From UTPRO1 sp031400185 (GTDB lineage Bacteria; Desulfobacterota; Binatia; UTPRO1), in NCBI GenBank assembly GCA_031400185.1, contig JANNPN010000255.1:1-64000 (forward strand): a stretch of DNA of 64,000 bases, written 5' to 3'. Positions within the stretch are counted from its first letter, which is position 1. The number at the start of each line of letters is the position of its first letter. Position numbers and translations under genes: made by a program. The notes below the pieces were generated by a model. That model worked only from the letters and a program-made list of their open reading frames with translations. It ran no database searches and was not told the origin of the DNA. Of this stretch, positions 1 to 8,234 are shown in pieces.

Positions 1-2
1 AG

Positions 3-335
3 CAAGCGATCCGGCTGCAGCGAGCGCTGAACCCGAAGAACCTCGGGGGCATCGAGGTTCCCGACGGCGCGCGCTTGGCGCTCGAGTTCTTGGAGCGGCG
101 CCTCGAGATCGTCGTGCAACCGCTCGCCTCGATCGGCGGCAAGCCCGCTCCGCTCGGACCGCTCGCCACCGCGTCGGTGATCCAATACGACCGCTCCGAT
201 CCGACGGCGGCCGATTGGTTCGACCTCGCGCTTCGCGAGGACGGCGCCTGGCAACGAAAGTCCCCCGACGGCGGCGCTGGCGCCAACCTCGCCGAAAAGG
301 ACATGCAGCACCTGATCGAGTGGCTGGTGAGTTGA
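3..335 (+). CDS. Hypothetical protein, 3' part only
   Basis: An open frame runs from the window edge to a TGA at 333-335, giving the last 110 residues of a protein whose start lies outside. I do not recognise the family. The visible part is soluble, with a charged helix-like stretch early (ALEFLERRLEIVV) and a C-terminus ending MQHLIEWLVS. There is no membrane segment or cysteine motif. It converges on the TPR gene at 415, with a GC hairpin between them. The codon pattern (strong G/C at third positions) matches the rest of the window, which supports a real gene. Function cannot be stated. Confidence 0.6.
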   Translation, partial: QAIRLQRALNPKNLGGIEVPDGARLALEFLERRLEIVVQPLASIGGKPAPLGPLATASVIQYDRSDPTAADWFDLALREDGAWQRKSPDGGAGANLAEKDMQHLIEWLVS

Positions 336-372
336 ACAAGGGGGATCTCTCCCCTTCGGACCCCCGGCTCGG

Positions 373-391
373 CCGCGCGCTCCGCGCGCGG
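373..391. terminator. GC hairpin between convergent genes
   Basis: A perfect 8-bp stem (ccgcgcgc / gcgcgcgg) with a 3-nt loop lies between two converging genes. It has no T-run on either side, so it could only be a weak or Rho-assisted bidirectional terminator. Confidence 0.4.
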
Positions 392-414
392 AGGTCGAAG
401 CTTGGGTCAGCCTC

Positions 415-906
415 CTAGTTCAGCTGCAACCGGATAGCCGCGAGCGCGCCCTGCGCGAAGCGTGAGTTCGAGTCGAGCGCGATCGCGCGCTCGAACTCGG
501 CCATGGCGCGGTTCAGCATACCCTTCGCCCAGTAGATCCGGCCGAGGTTGCAGTGCGGATAGTGGCGCGGCTCGTAGCGCTTCGCGAGCACGGCCTTGTC
601 GAGCCACGGGATCGCCTCGTCGAGCTTTCCCTGCTTGAGCAGATACGAGCCGATGTCGTTGTAGGGGTTCCCGAAGTCCGGGTCGACGGCGATCGCCTTC
701 TTGCACTCGGCGATCGCGTCGTCGAGGCGGTCGAGGAAGCTGAGCGCCCAGCCGAGGAACGTGTGCGCTTCGGCGGTCGGACGGTTCGCGATCGACTCCT
801 GATAGCGCGTGACCGCCGCTTCGACGTCGCCCGCCATGTGCAGCCGGTAGGCTTCGACGAACAGTTGATGCGCGCGGCGCAATCGGTCGGGGGTCTCTTC
901 ACTCAT
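415..906 (-). CDS. Tetratricopeptide-repeat protein
   Basis: This 163-residue protein is made almost entirely of four TPR units, at about residues 8-41, 46-79, 80-114 and 115-148. Typical TPR positions are visible (LGWAL..LDRLDDAIAECKKAI..DP, and LGRIYWAKGMLNRAMAEFERAI). There is no signal peptide or membrane segment, so it is probably a cytoplasmic protein-protein scaffold. The ATG at 906 overlaps the TGA of the upstream phosphatidylcholine synthase gene by four bases (ATGA), so it is almost certainly translated from the same message. A longer upstream reading was rejected because it would run through that gene. The partner is unknown; the operon suggests a link to the membrane-lipid enzyme or the histidine kinase. 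Confidence 0.85.
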   Translation of the reverse strand: MSEETPDRLRRAHQLFVEAYRLHMAGDVEAAVTRYQESIANRPTAEAHTFLGWALSFLDRLDDAIAECKKAIAVDPDFGNPYNDIGSYLLKQGKLDEAIPWLDKAVLAKRYEPRHYPHCNLGRIYWAKGMLNRAMAEFERAIALDSNSRFAQGALAAIRLQLN

Positions 907-1634
907 GCTCGGCCCGTCGCCTGAAGCCAGAACGACACGCCGCAATAGTATGCCGGGTAGGCAAGGCTCGCCCAGAGCAGAAGTGTAGGCGCGTTGGGAA
1001 GCGTCGCGATCACGTACAGCATGACGACGCTCCAGAGGACGCCCAGGGTGAGCGTCGACTTCCGAAACTGTGGGTTCCTGGAGGGATACAGGAACTTGAG
1101 TGGGGCGAAGACGAGCACCGACAACCCGACGACCCACGCGGTCGTCACCCCGGGCGACACGTGGAGCGCGTAGGCGTAGAGCGCGACGACGTTCCAGTAT
1201 GACGGGAATCCGCGGAAATAGTGGTCGGTGGTTTTCGCGTCGCTACGACAAAAGCCGTAGGCACTAGCCAGGAGAGGCGCAGCCGCGACCCAGTGCTGCC
1301 ACCCGGCCGGGAAGTGCCCCGCGTGATACAGGAGCATGACGGGCACGACCACGTACGTCAGGTAGTCGACGATGTCGTCGAGCCGAGCGCCGTCGTAGTA
1401 CGGCAGCACCTGCTTGACGCCGACCGCGCGCGCGAGCGCGCCGTCCGTGCAATCGATCGCGAACGCGACGGCGAGCCAACGAAAGACGTCCGGGAAACGT
1501 TGATCCGCTGCCGCGGCGAGCGCGACGAACGCGACGACGGCGCCGCTCGCGGTGTAGGCGTGCACGCCCCAGGCGGCCGCGCGCCGCAGTACCGGGAACG
1601 AGTCCACCGGCGGGCTCTTGCCGACGTCGTTCAC
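903..1634 (-). CDS. pcs: Phosphatidylcholine synthase (CDP-choline type)
   Basis: An integral membrane enzyme of 243 residues that should condense choline with CDP-diacylglycerol to give phosphatidylcholine and CMP. The CDP-alcohol phosphatidyltransferase signature is at residues 61-90: D61, D64-G65, A68-R69, G82, D86 and D90. There are twelve residues between the AR pair and the glycine, rather than the usual eight. That long spacing is the known mark of bacterial Pcs and separates it from PssA and PgsA. Several hydrophobic helices follow (about 95-105, 112-125, 145-175, 195-235). Start is GTG at 1634, overlapping the stop of the histidine kinase gene (GTGA); its own stop overlaps the TPR gene. 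Choline would have to be imported; no choline transporter is in this window. Confidence 0.87.
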   Translation of the reverse strand: MNDVGKSPPVDSFPVLRRAAAWGVHAYTASGAVVAFVALAAAADQRFPDVFRWLAVAFAIDCTDGALARAVGVKQVLPYYDGARLDDIVDYLTYVVVPVMLLYHAGHFPAGWQHWVAAAPLLASAYGFCRSDAKTTDHYFRGFPSYWNVVALYAYALHVSPGVTTAWVVGLSVLVFAPLKFLYPSRNPQFRKSTLTLGVLWSVVMLYVIATLPNAPTLLLWASLAYPAYYCGVSFWLQATGRA

Positions 1635-4162
1635 GCGACCGACGTCATGCGGCCGCCGCCTTCGCCGCGCTCGGTGTCGACCGATCCGTATATAGGAATG
1701 GTGAGCGTGATCCGCATGCCGGCGTTCGGCCGGGAGCGGAACTCGATGTGCCCGCGGTAGTACGCGACCCGCTCGCGCATGCCGAGGAGGCCGACGCCGC
1801 CCACCGCCGGCGTCCGACGGAACCGCTCGATGTCGAAGCCGACCCCGTCGTCGGCGACCGTCAGCGCCGCCTCGGCGTCGCGGACCTCGAGCACGACCTC
1901 GACACGGGACGCACGCGCGTGTTTCACCACGTTGGTGAGCGCCTCCTGCGTGACGCGGTAGAGCAGCACCTCGATCGCGGGAGGAAGCCGCGTCTCCACC
2001 GCCGGCGTACGCAGGTCGACGACGATGCGCGTCCGGGCGGTGAACTTCTCGGCGAGCCACTGCAAGGTGGGGATCAGCCCGAAGTCGTCGAGCATCGACG
2101 GGCGCAGCAGCTGCGACATGGTGCGCACCTCCTGCAGGAGCTCCGTCACCTGCTCGCGCGCCTCTCGGACGCGCGCCTGGAGGTCCTGCGGGTTCGTGGT
2201 TGTCGACCGCTCGATCATGCCGAGGTCCATCTTGATCGCGGTCAGCACCTGTCCGACACCGTCGTGCAGCTCGCGCGAGAGGCTGCGCAGGCTCTCCTCC
2301 TGGAGCTGGACGCGCACCTGCGAGAGCTTCCGGAGCTCGATCTCGTGGCGGCGCGCGGTCTCGAAGAGGCCCGCATTCGCGAGCGCGGCCGCGGCCTGGC
2401 TCGCGAGCGCGCCGGCGAGCTCGAGATTGGGCGGCCGGCCTTCGCGGTCGAGACTCGCGAGCACGAGGCCGAGGTATTCGTCCTTGAATACGAGCGGCAG
2501 GCACAGCACGTCGGGCCCGGCGAGAACGCGCGCGATCGAGTCGGGCAACGTCGATTCGACCGCGGCGCGCGTCGTGACCGACGCGACGTGCGGCGCGGGG
2601 CAGAGGGCGGCCAGGTCCACCGACTCGCCGAGCTCGAGCCGTGCGCCATCCGAACCCCCCGCCGTCGTGTACGCGTCGACCGCGCGCTCGAGATCGGGCG
2701 GGTGCCACAGCAACACCAGCCGCTGGAGATCGAGCGCCGCCATGATCTTCTCGACGACGAGCTTCAGCACGGCGTCGAGCTCGAGCGTCGACGTCGTCGT
2801 TCGGGTCACGTCGTACAGCGTCGCGATGTTGCGCGTCGCCTCGGCGATCCGGCGCTCGAGGTCGGCGCTGTAGCGTTCGAGCTCGCCACGCGCCTGCTCG
2901 AGGCGGGCGGTCATTCGATTGAACGCGTTCGCGAGCTCGCCGACCTCGTCGTTCGTCCGCACAGGGACGGTTTGCCATGTGCCTGCTGGCGCGCGCGCGA
3001 TGTCGCTCGCCATCTGGGTCACGATCTCGATGGGTCGGGTGATGCGGTGCGAGAAGAGATATCCCTGGAGGAGCGTCAGCAAGAGGGCCATCACGAAGAT
3101 GAACGCCCCGTGTTGCAGCATCGCCTCGAGCTCCCCAGCGAAGTCCGCGCGTTGCACGACCGCGACCATGCGAAGCGGCGCGTCCTCGAGCGCGGCGAAT
3201 GCGAGGATGCGCGGCTCGTAGACGCGGTCGACGAGGTGTCCCGCGTCGGTGCCGAGGATCTGTGCGTCGATGGCCGGACGGAAGCCCTCGTCGGCGAGCC
3301 GGGCGTGCGGGCTCGATCCCCCGACGATCGTGCCGTCGTCGCTCAACAGGAACGTGTAGCCGCTCGGGCCGAGCTCCATGTGGCTCTGTCGCGCCTTCCA
3401 CCACTGTGGGTCCTTCGCGCGCTCGACCCCATGCTCACCGAGCTCCGCGGCGAGATGGTGCGCCTCGGAGAGCACGCGGCGTCCCACCTCTGCCTCGAGG
3501 ATGCGCTCGCCGCGGCTGTAGAAGACGGTGCCGAGCATGAGCAGCACGGTCACCGTCATGACGAATGAGCAGGCGAACACCTTGGCCGACAGCGGGACGC
3601 GGCGGCCGGTCGACGGCGCCGACGCGTCGGCGAATGCGAGGTGGCGGAGCAGCGGCGCGAGACGCCACTCGAGGTAGAGATACGCGAAGAGCGCGCCGAC
3701 GAGTCCGGTCACGAGGCCGAGCAGGCAGACCTTGACGGCCTCGGCGACCGGCAGCTCCGCGAACCACCGGATCTGGAGCGCGCCGAGGCCGTACCCGATG
3801 AGCGAGCTGATCAGCAGCACGACGGCGACGCGCAGGGGATAGTCGAGGATCTTCCGCTCGAGTGCCATGATGGCGCCCGGCACCTCGGGCGGCGACACGT
3901 GCTCGAGCGCGGTCCAGCGCCGTTCGATCTGCCGCCAGAGCATCTGGGGGATCAGCACCAATCCGACGAGCCCGAACGCGGGCACCTCCCAGAGGTAACA
4001 GACGAGCGTCCACGACCGCTGCTCGGCGTCGAGGAGCCACGCGAAGAGCGAGTACGGGAGCCCGATGCCCCACCACGTCGCCATGGCGAGGAGCGCGACC
4101 ACGACGATCGGCCGGCGATAGTCCCGCGGGTGGACGCGCGACAGGGGCGGCGGCTCGATCAT
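1631..4162 (-). CDS. Membrane sensor histidine kinase, NarL/DegS type
   Basis: An 843-residue sensor. The N-terminal third has about four hydrophobic helices (18-45, 55-75, 110-130, 140-165). A transmembrane helix near 195-215 follows, then an extracytoplasmic Cache-like segment and another helix near 345-368. Next come HAMP (about 370-425), GAF (about 445-600), HisKA_3 with phospho-acceptor His633 in ELHDGVGQ, and HATPase_c with N744, the DDGVGFD G1 box and a GVGLLGMRER G2 box. HisKA_3 kinases normally signal to NarL/LuxR-type regulators. None is adjacent; the nearest in the window is at 49481. It follows the thiolase by 15 bp and overlaps pcs (GTGA), an unusual linkage of a sensor with a phospholipid synthase. 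The ligand is unknown. Confidence 0.9.
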   Translation of the reverse strand: MIEPPPLSRVHPRDYRRPIVVVALLAMATWWGIGLPYSLFAWLLDAEQRSWTLVCYLWEVPAFGLVGLVLIPQMLWRQIERRWTALEHVSPPEVPGAIMALERKILDYPLRVAVVLLISSLIGYGLGALQIRWFAELPVAEAVKVCLLGLVTGLVGALFAYLYLEWRLAPLLRHLAFADASAPSTGRRVPLSAKVFACSFVMTVTVLLMLGTVFYSRGERILEAEVGRRVLSEAHHLAAELGEHGVERAKDPQWWKARQSHMELGPSGYTFLLSDDGTIVGGSSPHARLADEGFRPAIDAQILGTDAGHLVDRVYEPRILAFAALEDAPLRMVAVVQRADFAGELEAMLQHGAFIFVMALLLTLLQGYLFSHRITRPIEIVTQMASDIARAPAGTWQTVPVRTNDEVGELANAFNRMTARLEQARGELERYSADLERRIAEATRNIATLYDVTRTTTSTLELDAVLKLVVEKIMAALDLQRLVLLWHPPDLERAVDAYTTAGGSDGARLELGESVDLAALCPAPHVASVTTRAAVESTLPDSIARVLAGPDVLCLPLVFKDEYLGLVLASLDREGRPPNLELAGALASQAAAALANAGLFETARRHEIELRKLSQVRVQLQEESLRSLSRELHDGVGQVLTAIKMDLGMIERSTTTNPQDLQARVREAREQVTELLQEVRTMSQLLRPSMLDDFGLIPTLQWLAEKFTARTRIVVDLRTPAVETRLPPAIEVLLYRVTQEALTNVVKHARASRVEVVLEVRDAEAALTVADDGVGFDIERFRRTPAVGGVGLLGMRERVAYYRGHIEFRSRPNAGMRITLTIPIYGSVDTERGEGGGRMTSVA

Positions 4163-4177
4163 GCTGGCCGCATCGTC

Positions 4178-5356
4178 TCAGCCATTGCGCTCGACGATCA
4201 TGGCAATGGCTTCGCCGCCGCCGAGGCAGAGGGTTGCGAGCCCGTACCGTCCGCGGCGTTCGTCGAGGGCGGCGAGGAGCGTCGTGAGGACGCGCGCGCC
4301 GCTGGCGCCGATGGGATGTCCGAGGGCGATCGCGCCGCCCCGGACGTTCACCGTGTCCGGGTCGAGGTCGAGCGCGCGAATCGCTGCGAGCGCCACCACC
4401 GCAAACGCCTCGTTGATCTCGAAGAGGTCGACGTCGTGGAGCTGCATACCGGCCTTCGCCACCACTTTGGCGATGGCGTCGATCGGCGCGATCGGGAACT
4501 CGGCTGGGGCGCGGCCCGCGACGGCCATCGCGACGATCCGCGCCCGCGGCGTGACGCCGTGTCGCGCTACGATGGCGTCGCTCGCGACGATGAGCGCGGC
4601 CGCGCCGTCGGCGAGCGTCGACGCGTTCGCCGCGGTGATGGTGCCGTCCTTCGCGAAGCTCGGCCGAAGCGCCGGGACGCGCTCGAAGTCGACGCGGCTC
4701 GGCTCCTCGTCTCTGTCGACGGTGACGGTGCCGCGGCGACCGGGCACCTCGACGGCGACGATCTCGCTCGCGAACGCGCCGCGCGCGGTGGAAGTCTGCG
4801 CCCGGCGGTAGCTCTCGATCGCATAGGCATCCTGCGCCGCGCGGTCGATGCGGCGGTCGCGGGCGCAGCCTTCGGCCGCGCTCCCCATGTGGAAGTCGTT
4901 GTACGGATCCCAGAGGCCGTCGACGATCATCGCGTCGACCAGGATACCGTTGCCCATCCGATGACCCTCGCGGGCACGCGGCAGGAGGTAGGGCGCGCGC
5001 GTCATGCTCTCCATCCCGCCCGCGGCGACGAGGTCGGCGTCGCCGAGCCGGATCGCCTGGCCGGCGAGCGCCACTGCCATGAGCCCCGAGCCGCACACTT
5101 TGTTGATGGTCAGCGCGCCGTGCGTTCGTCGGATACCGGCGCCGAGCCCGGCCTGGCGCGCGGGTGCCTGCCCGAGGCCGGCGGCGACCACGTTCCCCAT
5201 GATCACCTGCTCGACCTCGTCGGCCGGGACGCCGGCGCGTGCGATCGCGGCGCGGAGCGCGTGGCTCCCGAGCTCCGGCGCCGTCACGCCCGCGAGCGAC
5301 CCGAGGAACCCTCCGATCGGGGTGCGGGCCGCGCTCAGGAGATAGGCATCACGCAT
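4178..5356 (-). CDS. Acetyl-CoA acetyltransferase (thiolase)
   Basis: A 392-residue thiolase of normal length. The acyl-accepting cysteine is C88 in NKVCGSGLMAV, the catalytic histidine is H347 in GHPIGASGAR, and the second cysteine is C377 in LCLGGGEA. The start MRDAYLLSAARTP is preferred to a frame-extended upstream Met because it gives the usual thiolase N-terminus. It would condense two acetyl-CoA (or cleave 3-ketoacyl-CoA) in the cytoplasm. It sits between mltA (69 bp upstream) and the histidine kinase gene (15 bp downstream) on one strand. The sequence alone does not separate a biosynthetic (AtoB/PhaA-like) from a degradative (FadA/PcaF-like) role. Confidence 0.92.
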   Translation of the reverse strand: MRDAYLLSAARTPIGGFLGSLAGVTAPELGSHALRAAIARAGVPADEVEQVIMGNVVAAGLGQAPARQAGLGAGIRRTHGALTINKVCGSGLMAVALAGQAIRLGDADLVAAGGMESMTRAPYLLPRAREGHRMGNGILVDAMIVDGLWDPYNDFHMGSAAEGCARDRRIDRAAQDAYAIESYRRAQTSTARGAFASEIVAVEVPGRRGTVTVDRDEEPSRVDFERVPALRPSFAKDGTITAANASTLADGAAALIVASDAIVARHGVTPRARIVAMAVAGRAPAEFPIAPIDAIAKVVAKAGMQLHDVDLFEINEAFAVVALAAIRALDLDPDTVNVRGGAIALGHPIGASGARVLTTLLAALDERRGRYGLATLCLGGGEAIAMIVERNG

Positions 5357-5425
5357 TCGATGCTCGGAAACAGGCGCGAATTCTTGCAATTTCGGTTGCC
5401 GCCAGCAACCGGATAGTTCGCCGGG

Positions 5426-6601
5426 TCAGCGCTTGGTCGGAGTGCGCGGGATCAGGAGATAGAGCTCGCCGGGCGAGCGCAGGCGGCCCGCGACCGCCGC
5501 AGCGTCGGGTGCGTCGCCGAAGTAGACGTCGACGCGCCCCGGGCCGCGGATGGCCGCGCCGGCGTCCTGGTTCAGCACGAAGCGCGCGAGCCCGGCGCTC
5601 GGCCCCGACGCGGGGATGTCGACGAACGCGAGCGCGCCCGGGGGAAACACCGCCGGGTCGGTCGCGATCGTGCGCCCGGTGGTGACCGGGACGCCGAGAC
5701 TCCCGACGGGCGGACCGTCGAGCTCGCGAAAGAACACGAACCGCGGGTTCGACTGGAGAAGCCGCGCCTCTTCGCCCGGGTGGGTCGCGATCCAATGCCG
5801 GATGCCGTTCATCGACGCCTGGTCGAGCGTCAGCTCGCCGCGTTCGACGAGGACGCGTCCGATGCTCGCGTACGGGCGCCCGTTCGAGGCAGCGAAGCCG
5901 ATCGTGCGGCGCCGGCCGTCGGGGAACGTCAACACACCCGAGCCCTGGACTTGCAGGAAGAAGAGGCCGACTGCGTCCTCCACCCATGCGACCACGGGTG
6001 CGCCGCGTGCGGCTCCACCGTCGATCTCGGCGCGCGTGAAGTACGGCGCGAGCGCTCCGCTGACCACGCGTCCCGCAAGCTGCTCGCGACACGCGCACGG
6101 CGCACCGAAGTCGCCGAGCGACGCCGTGACGAGATCCGGCGGTCGACCGAGCACGGGAATCCGGAACCGGGCATCGCGCTTCGAGCTCGCGGCGAGCGTC
6201 GGCAGGTAGTACCCCGTGAAGAGCACGCCGCCGGGCGGCGTTGCGCGATAGGGCTCGAAACGGCGTCCGATCTCGGCGGCGAGCGCCTCCGGCGTCGGGC
6301 GCGTTGCGAGGAAGGCGGCGAGCTCCCCCATGGCGGCCCGCATCTCGCCCGCCGTGCGCGTGACCGCGCCGAGGCCGACGGCGCGATCCGGAGGCAAGCG
6401 CGTGTAGTAGCGGATGCTCTCGCCGACCGCCGCCGCGAGCGCGCTCCGGTCTCCGTCGTCCGCCAGCTGCGGGATCGTGGCAACCCGGCGGAGCGCCTCC
6501 CCTGGGGCCCGGACGACCGGCGTGCACGACGCGGCGGCGAGCGCCAGCAAACCGAACAGGGGCAGGGCGGAGTTCCGCGTTGACACCGAGAAAAGATCCA
6601 T
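5426..6601 (-). CDS. mltA: Membrane-bound lytic murein transglycosylase A
   Basis: A 391-residue outer-membrane lipoprotein that should cleave the MurNAc-GlcNAc bond of peptidoglycan with 1,6-anhydro product formation. The N-terminus is a lipoprotein signal ending LALAAASC, with the lipidated Cys at 26. The MltA core follows (GVLFTGYYLP near 150; WVEDAVGLFFLQVQGSG near 215-230). The C-terminal 3D domain has NQDAGAAIRGPGRVDVYFG near 344-362, whose Asp346 matches the conserved Asp of this domain. The Met at 6601 was chosen because upstream in-frame Mets would put 48 residues before the signal. It is divergent from the small ORF at 6675. Confidence 0.93.
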   Translation of the reverse strand: MDLFSVSTRNSALPLFGLLALAAASCTPVVRAPGEALRRVATIPQLADDGDRSALAAAVGESIRYYTRLPPDRAVGLGAVTRTAGEMRAAMGELAAFLATRPTPEALAAEIGRRFEPYRATPPGGVLFTGYYLPTLAASSKRDARFRIPVLGRPPDLVTASLGDFGAPCACREQLAGRVVSGALAPYFTRAEIDGGAARGAPVVAWVEDAVGLFFLQVQGSGVLTFPDGRRRTIGFAASNGRPYASIGRVLVERGELTLDQASMNGIRHWIATHPGEEARLLQSNPRFVFFRELDGPPVGSLGVPVTTGRTIATDPAVFPPGALAFVDIPASGPSAGLARFVLNQDAGAAIRGPGRVDVYFGDAPDAAAVAGRLRSPGELYLLIPRTPTKR

Positions 6602-6674
6602 ATCAAGTAGCGCGCGGTTGCACGCTGCCACAGGGACCACGGGCGTGCAGGGTGGGTGACGAGAGGAGGGGATC

Positions 6675-6857
6675 ATGAGTCCCGGCGTTCGGAGTTTCAT
6701 GCTCGGCTTCGTCGCGGGCATCGTGGCGTGCATGAGCTTCATCACGTTCTACGGCGACCGCGGCGGCGACTGGCTCATCGAGATGGGCCGCAAGATGAAG
6801 ACGGTCGCGCAAGGCGACGCCGCGCGCTACGAGACCCGGCACGTCCAGACGTACTGA
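6675..6857 (+). CDS. Small single-span membrane protein
   Basis: A 60-residue ORF with a convincing ribosome binding site (gagaggagggg) six bases before its ATG. Residues 1-5 are followed by one hydrophobic helix (about 8-26, with FMLGFVAGIVACMSFITF). A short charged C-terminal tail with Lys, Arg and Glu follows. The layout suggests an inner-membrane protein with one span. No family is recognised. It is divergent from mltA and followed by a hairpin at 6888. The strong Shine-Dalgarno and the hydrophobic pattern argue for a real gene despite its size. Confidence 0.65.
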   Translation: MSPGVRSFMLGFVAGIVACMSFITFYGDRGGDWLIEMGRKMKTVAQGDAARYETRHVQTY

Positions 6858-6887
6858 GCCTCGCCGCGCGCGCTCCGCGTGACCAGA

Positions 6888-6907
6888 GCGCGGCGCAAGC
6901 GCCGCGC
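6888..6907. terminator. Hairpin between convergent genes
   Basis: A perfect inverted repeat, gcgcggcgc / gcgccgcgc, separated by two bases (in practice an 8-bp stem with a 4-nt loop) lies between the small ORF and the aminotransferase gene, which converge. There is no T-tract. Confidence 0.4.
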
Positions 6908-6940
6908 AACTGGACGCGACGGGCGTTCCGCCCAACCCAG

Positions 6941-8152
6941 CTACGAAGCGACGCGCGTTCCGCTCGTCGATGCGTACACCCGCGCGGCGGCGTCGGACGC
7001 GGCTTTCGGGTCGCACGCGAAGCCGTGCTTGGGCAGTAGCCGGCCGAGCGCTCCCAGCACGCGCATGACGTTCGCTTCCGCGCTCGACTCGCCCATCAAC
7101 CCGATCCGCCACGTCTGCCCCTTCATCGGTCCGAGCCCACCCCCGATCTCGATCCGGTCCTCGTCGAGGAGCGCCTTCCGGACCGCCACGTCGTCGACGC
7201 CGGCCGGGATGCGCACGCTGTTCAGCATCCACAGCCGACGGCCGGGTGCCACCGCCATCGAAAGCCCGAGCGCCTCGAGCCCCGCGACCAGCGCCTCGTG
7301 GTTGACGCGATGCCGCGCGAACCGCGCCTCCGGGCCTTCTTCCAGCACGACGCGCAGCGCCTCGTAGAGCGCGTAGTTCATGCTGATCGGAGCGGTGTGG
7401 TGATACACGCGCTCCTCGCCCCAGTACTTCTCGAGCATCGTGAGGTCGAGATACCAGCTCTGCACTTTGTGAGTGCGCGCGCGCAGACGCTCGACCGCGC
7501 GTGGGCCGAAAGTGACCGGTGAGAGGCCGGGGGGGCAGCTGAGACACTTCTGGGTTCCCGAGTAGGCGGCGTCGACGCCGACGCGATCGATCTCGACCGG
7601 GCAGCCCGCGAGCGAGGTCACGCAGTCGATGACGAAGAGCGCACCGTGCTCGTGCGCGAGCCGGCTCGCGTCTTCCAGCGGTTGCCAGACGCCGGTCGAC
7701 GTCTCGGCGTGGACGAGCACCAGCAAGCGAGGCTTCTTCGCGCGGCCGAGCGCCGCCGCGATGGTCTCGGTCGGCACGATCTCACCCCACGGCGCCTCGG
7801 CCTTGATGACGGTCGCGCCCGCGCGCTCCGCGACGTCGGTGAGGCGCGTGCCGAAGACGCCGTTCACCCCGATCACGACCTCGTCCCCCGGCTCGACGAG
7901 ATTCACGATCGTCGCCTCGAGCCCCGCGCTGCCGGTACCCGAGATCGGGATCGTGAGCGGGTTCGCGGTGCCGAAGACGAGGCGCAGCATGCGCTTGGTC
8001 TCCTCCATCAACGCGACGAAGGCTGGATCGAGGTGCCCGACCAGCGGCAGGCCGAGGGCCGCCAGCACCCGTGGATGCACCTGGCTTGGACCCGGGCCGA
8101 GGAGCAGGCGCTCGGGTGGCGGAAAGACGTTCGACGGGGGGATGACGGACAT
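6941..8152 (-). CDS. Alanine/serine-glyoxylate aminotransferase (class V)
   Basis: A 403-residue class V PLP aminotransferase. The PLP lysine is K202 in YSGTQKCLSCPPG, the cofactor-binding Asp is D176 in FVIDCVTS, and ISGTGSAGLEA (70-80) makes the phosphate-binding loop. The opening LLGPGPSQVHPRVL is typical of the AGXT/SgaA group. It should transaminate glyoxylate to glycine using alanine or serine. It is divergent, with an 82-bp gap, from glcDEF, which makes glyoxylate from glycolate, so the two units form one short pathway. Alanine and serine cannot be told apart as amino donor from the sequence. Confidence 0.9.
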   Translation of the reverse strand: MSVIPPSNVFPPPERLLLGPGPSQVHPRVLAALGLPLVGHLDPAFVALMEETKRMLRLVFGTANPLTIPISGTGSAGLEATIVNLVEPGDEVVIGVNGVFGTRLTDVAERAGATVIKAEAPWGEIVPTETIAAALGRAKKPRLLVLVHAETSTGVWQPLEDASRLAHEHGALFVIDCVTSLAGCPVEIDRVGVDAAYSGTQKCLSCPPGLSPVTFGPRAVERLRARTHKVQSWYLDLTMLEKYWGEERVYHHTAPISMNYALYEALRVVLEEGPEARFARHRVNHEALVAGLEALGLSMAVAPGRRLWMLNSVRIPAGVDDVAVRKALLDEDRIEIGGGLGPMKGQTWRIGLMGESSAEANVMRVLGALGRLLPKHGFACDPKAASDAAARVYASTSGTRVAS

Positions 8153-8234
8153 GTCGGCCTCGCAGACTTCGGAATTGCGTGGTGCGACGCCGGACGGCGG
8201 GCACGCTCGGAGCTTATTGTGGTATCGTCTCGCG

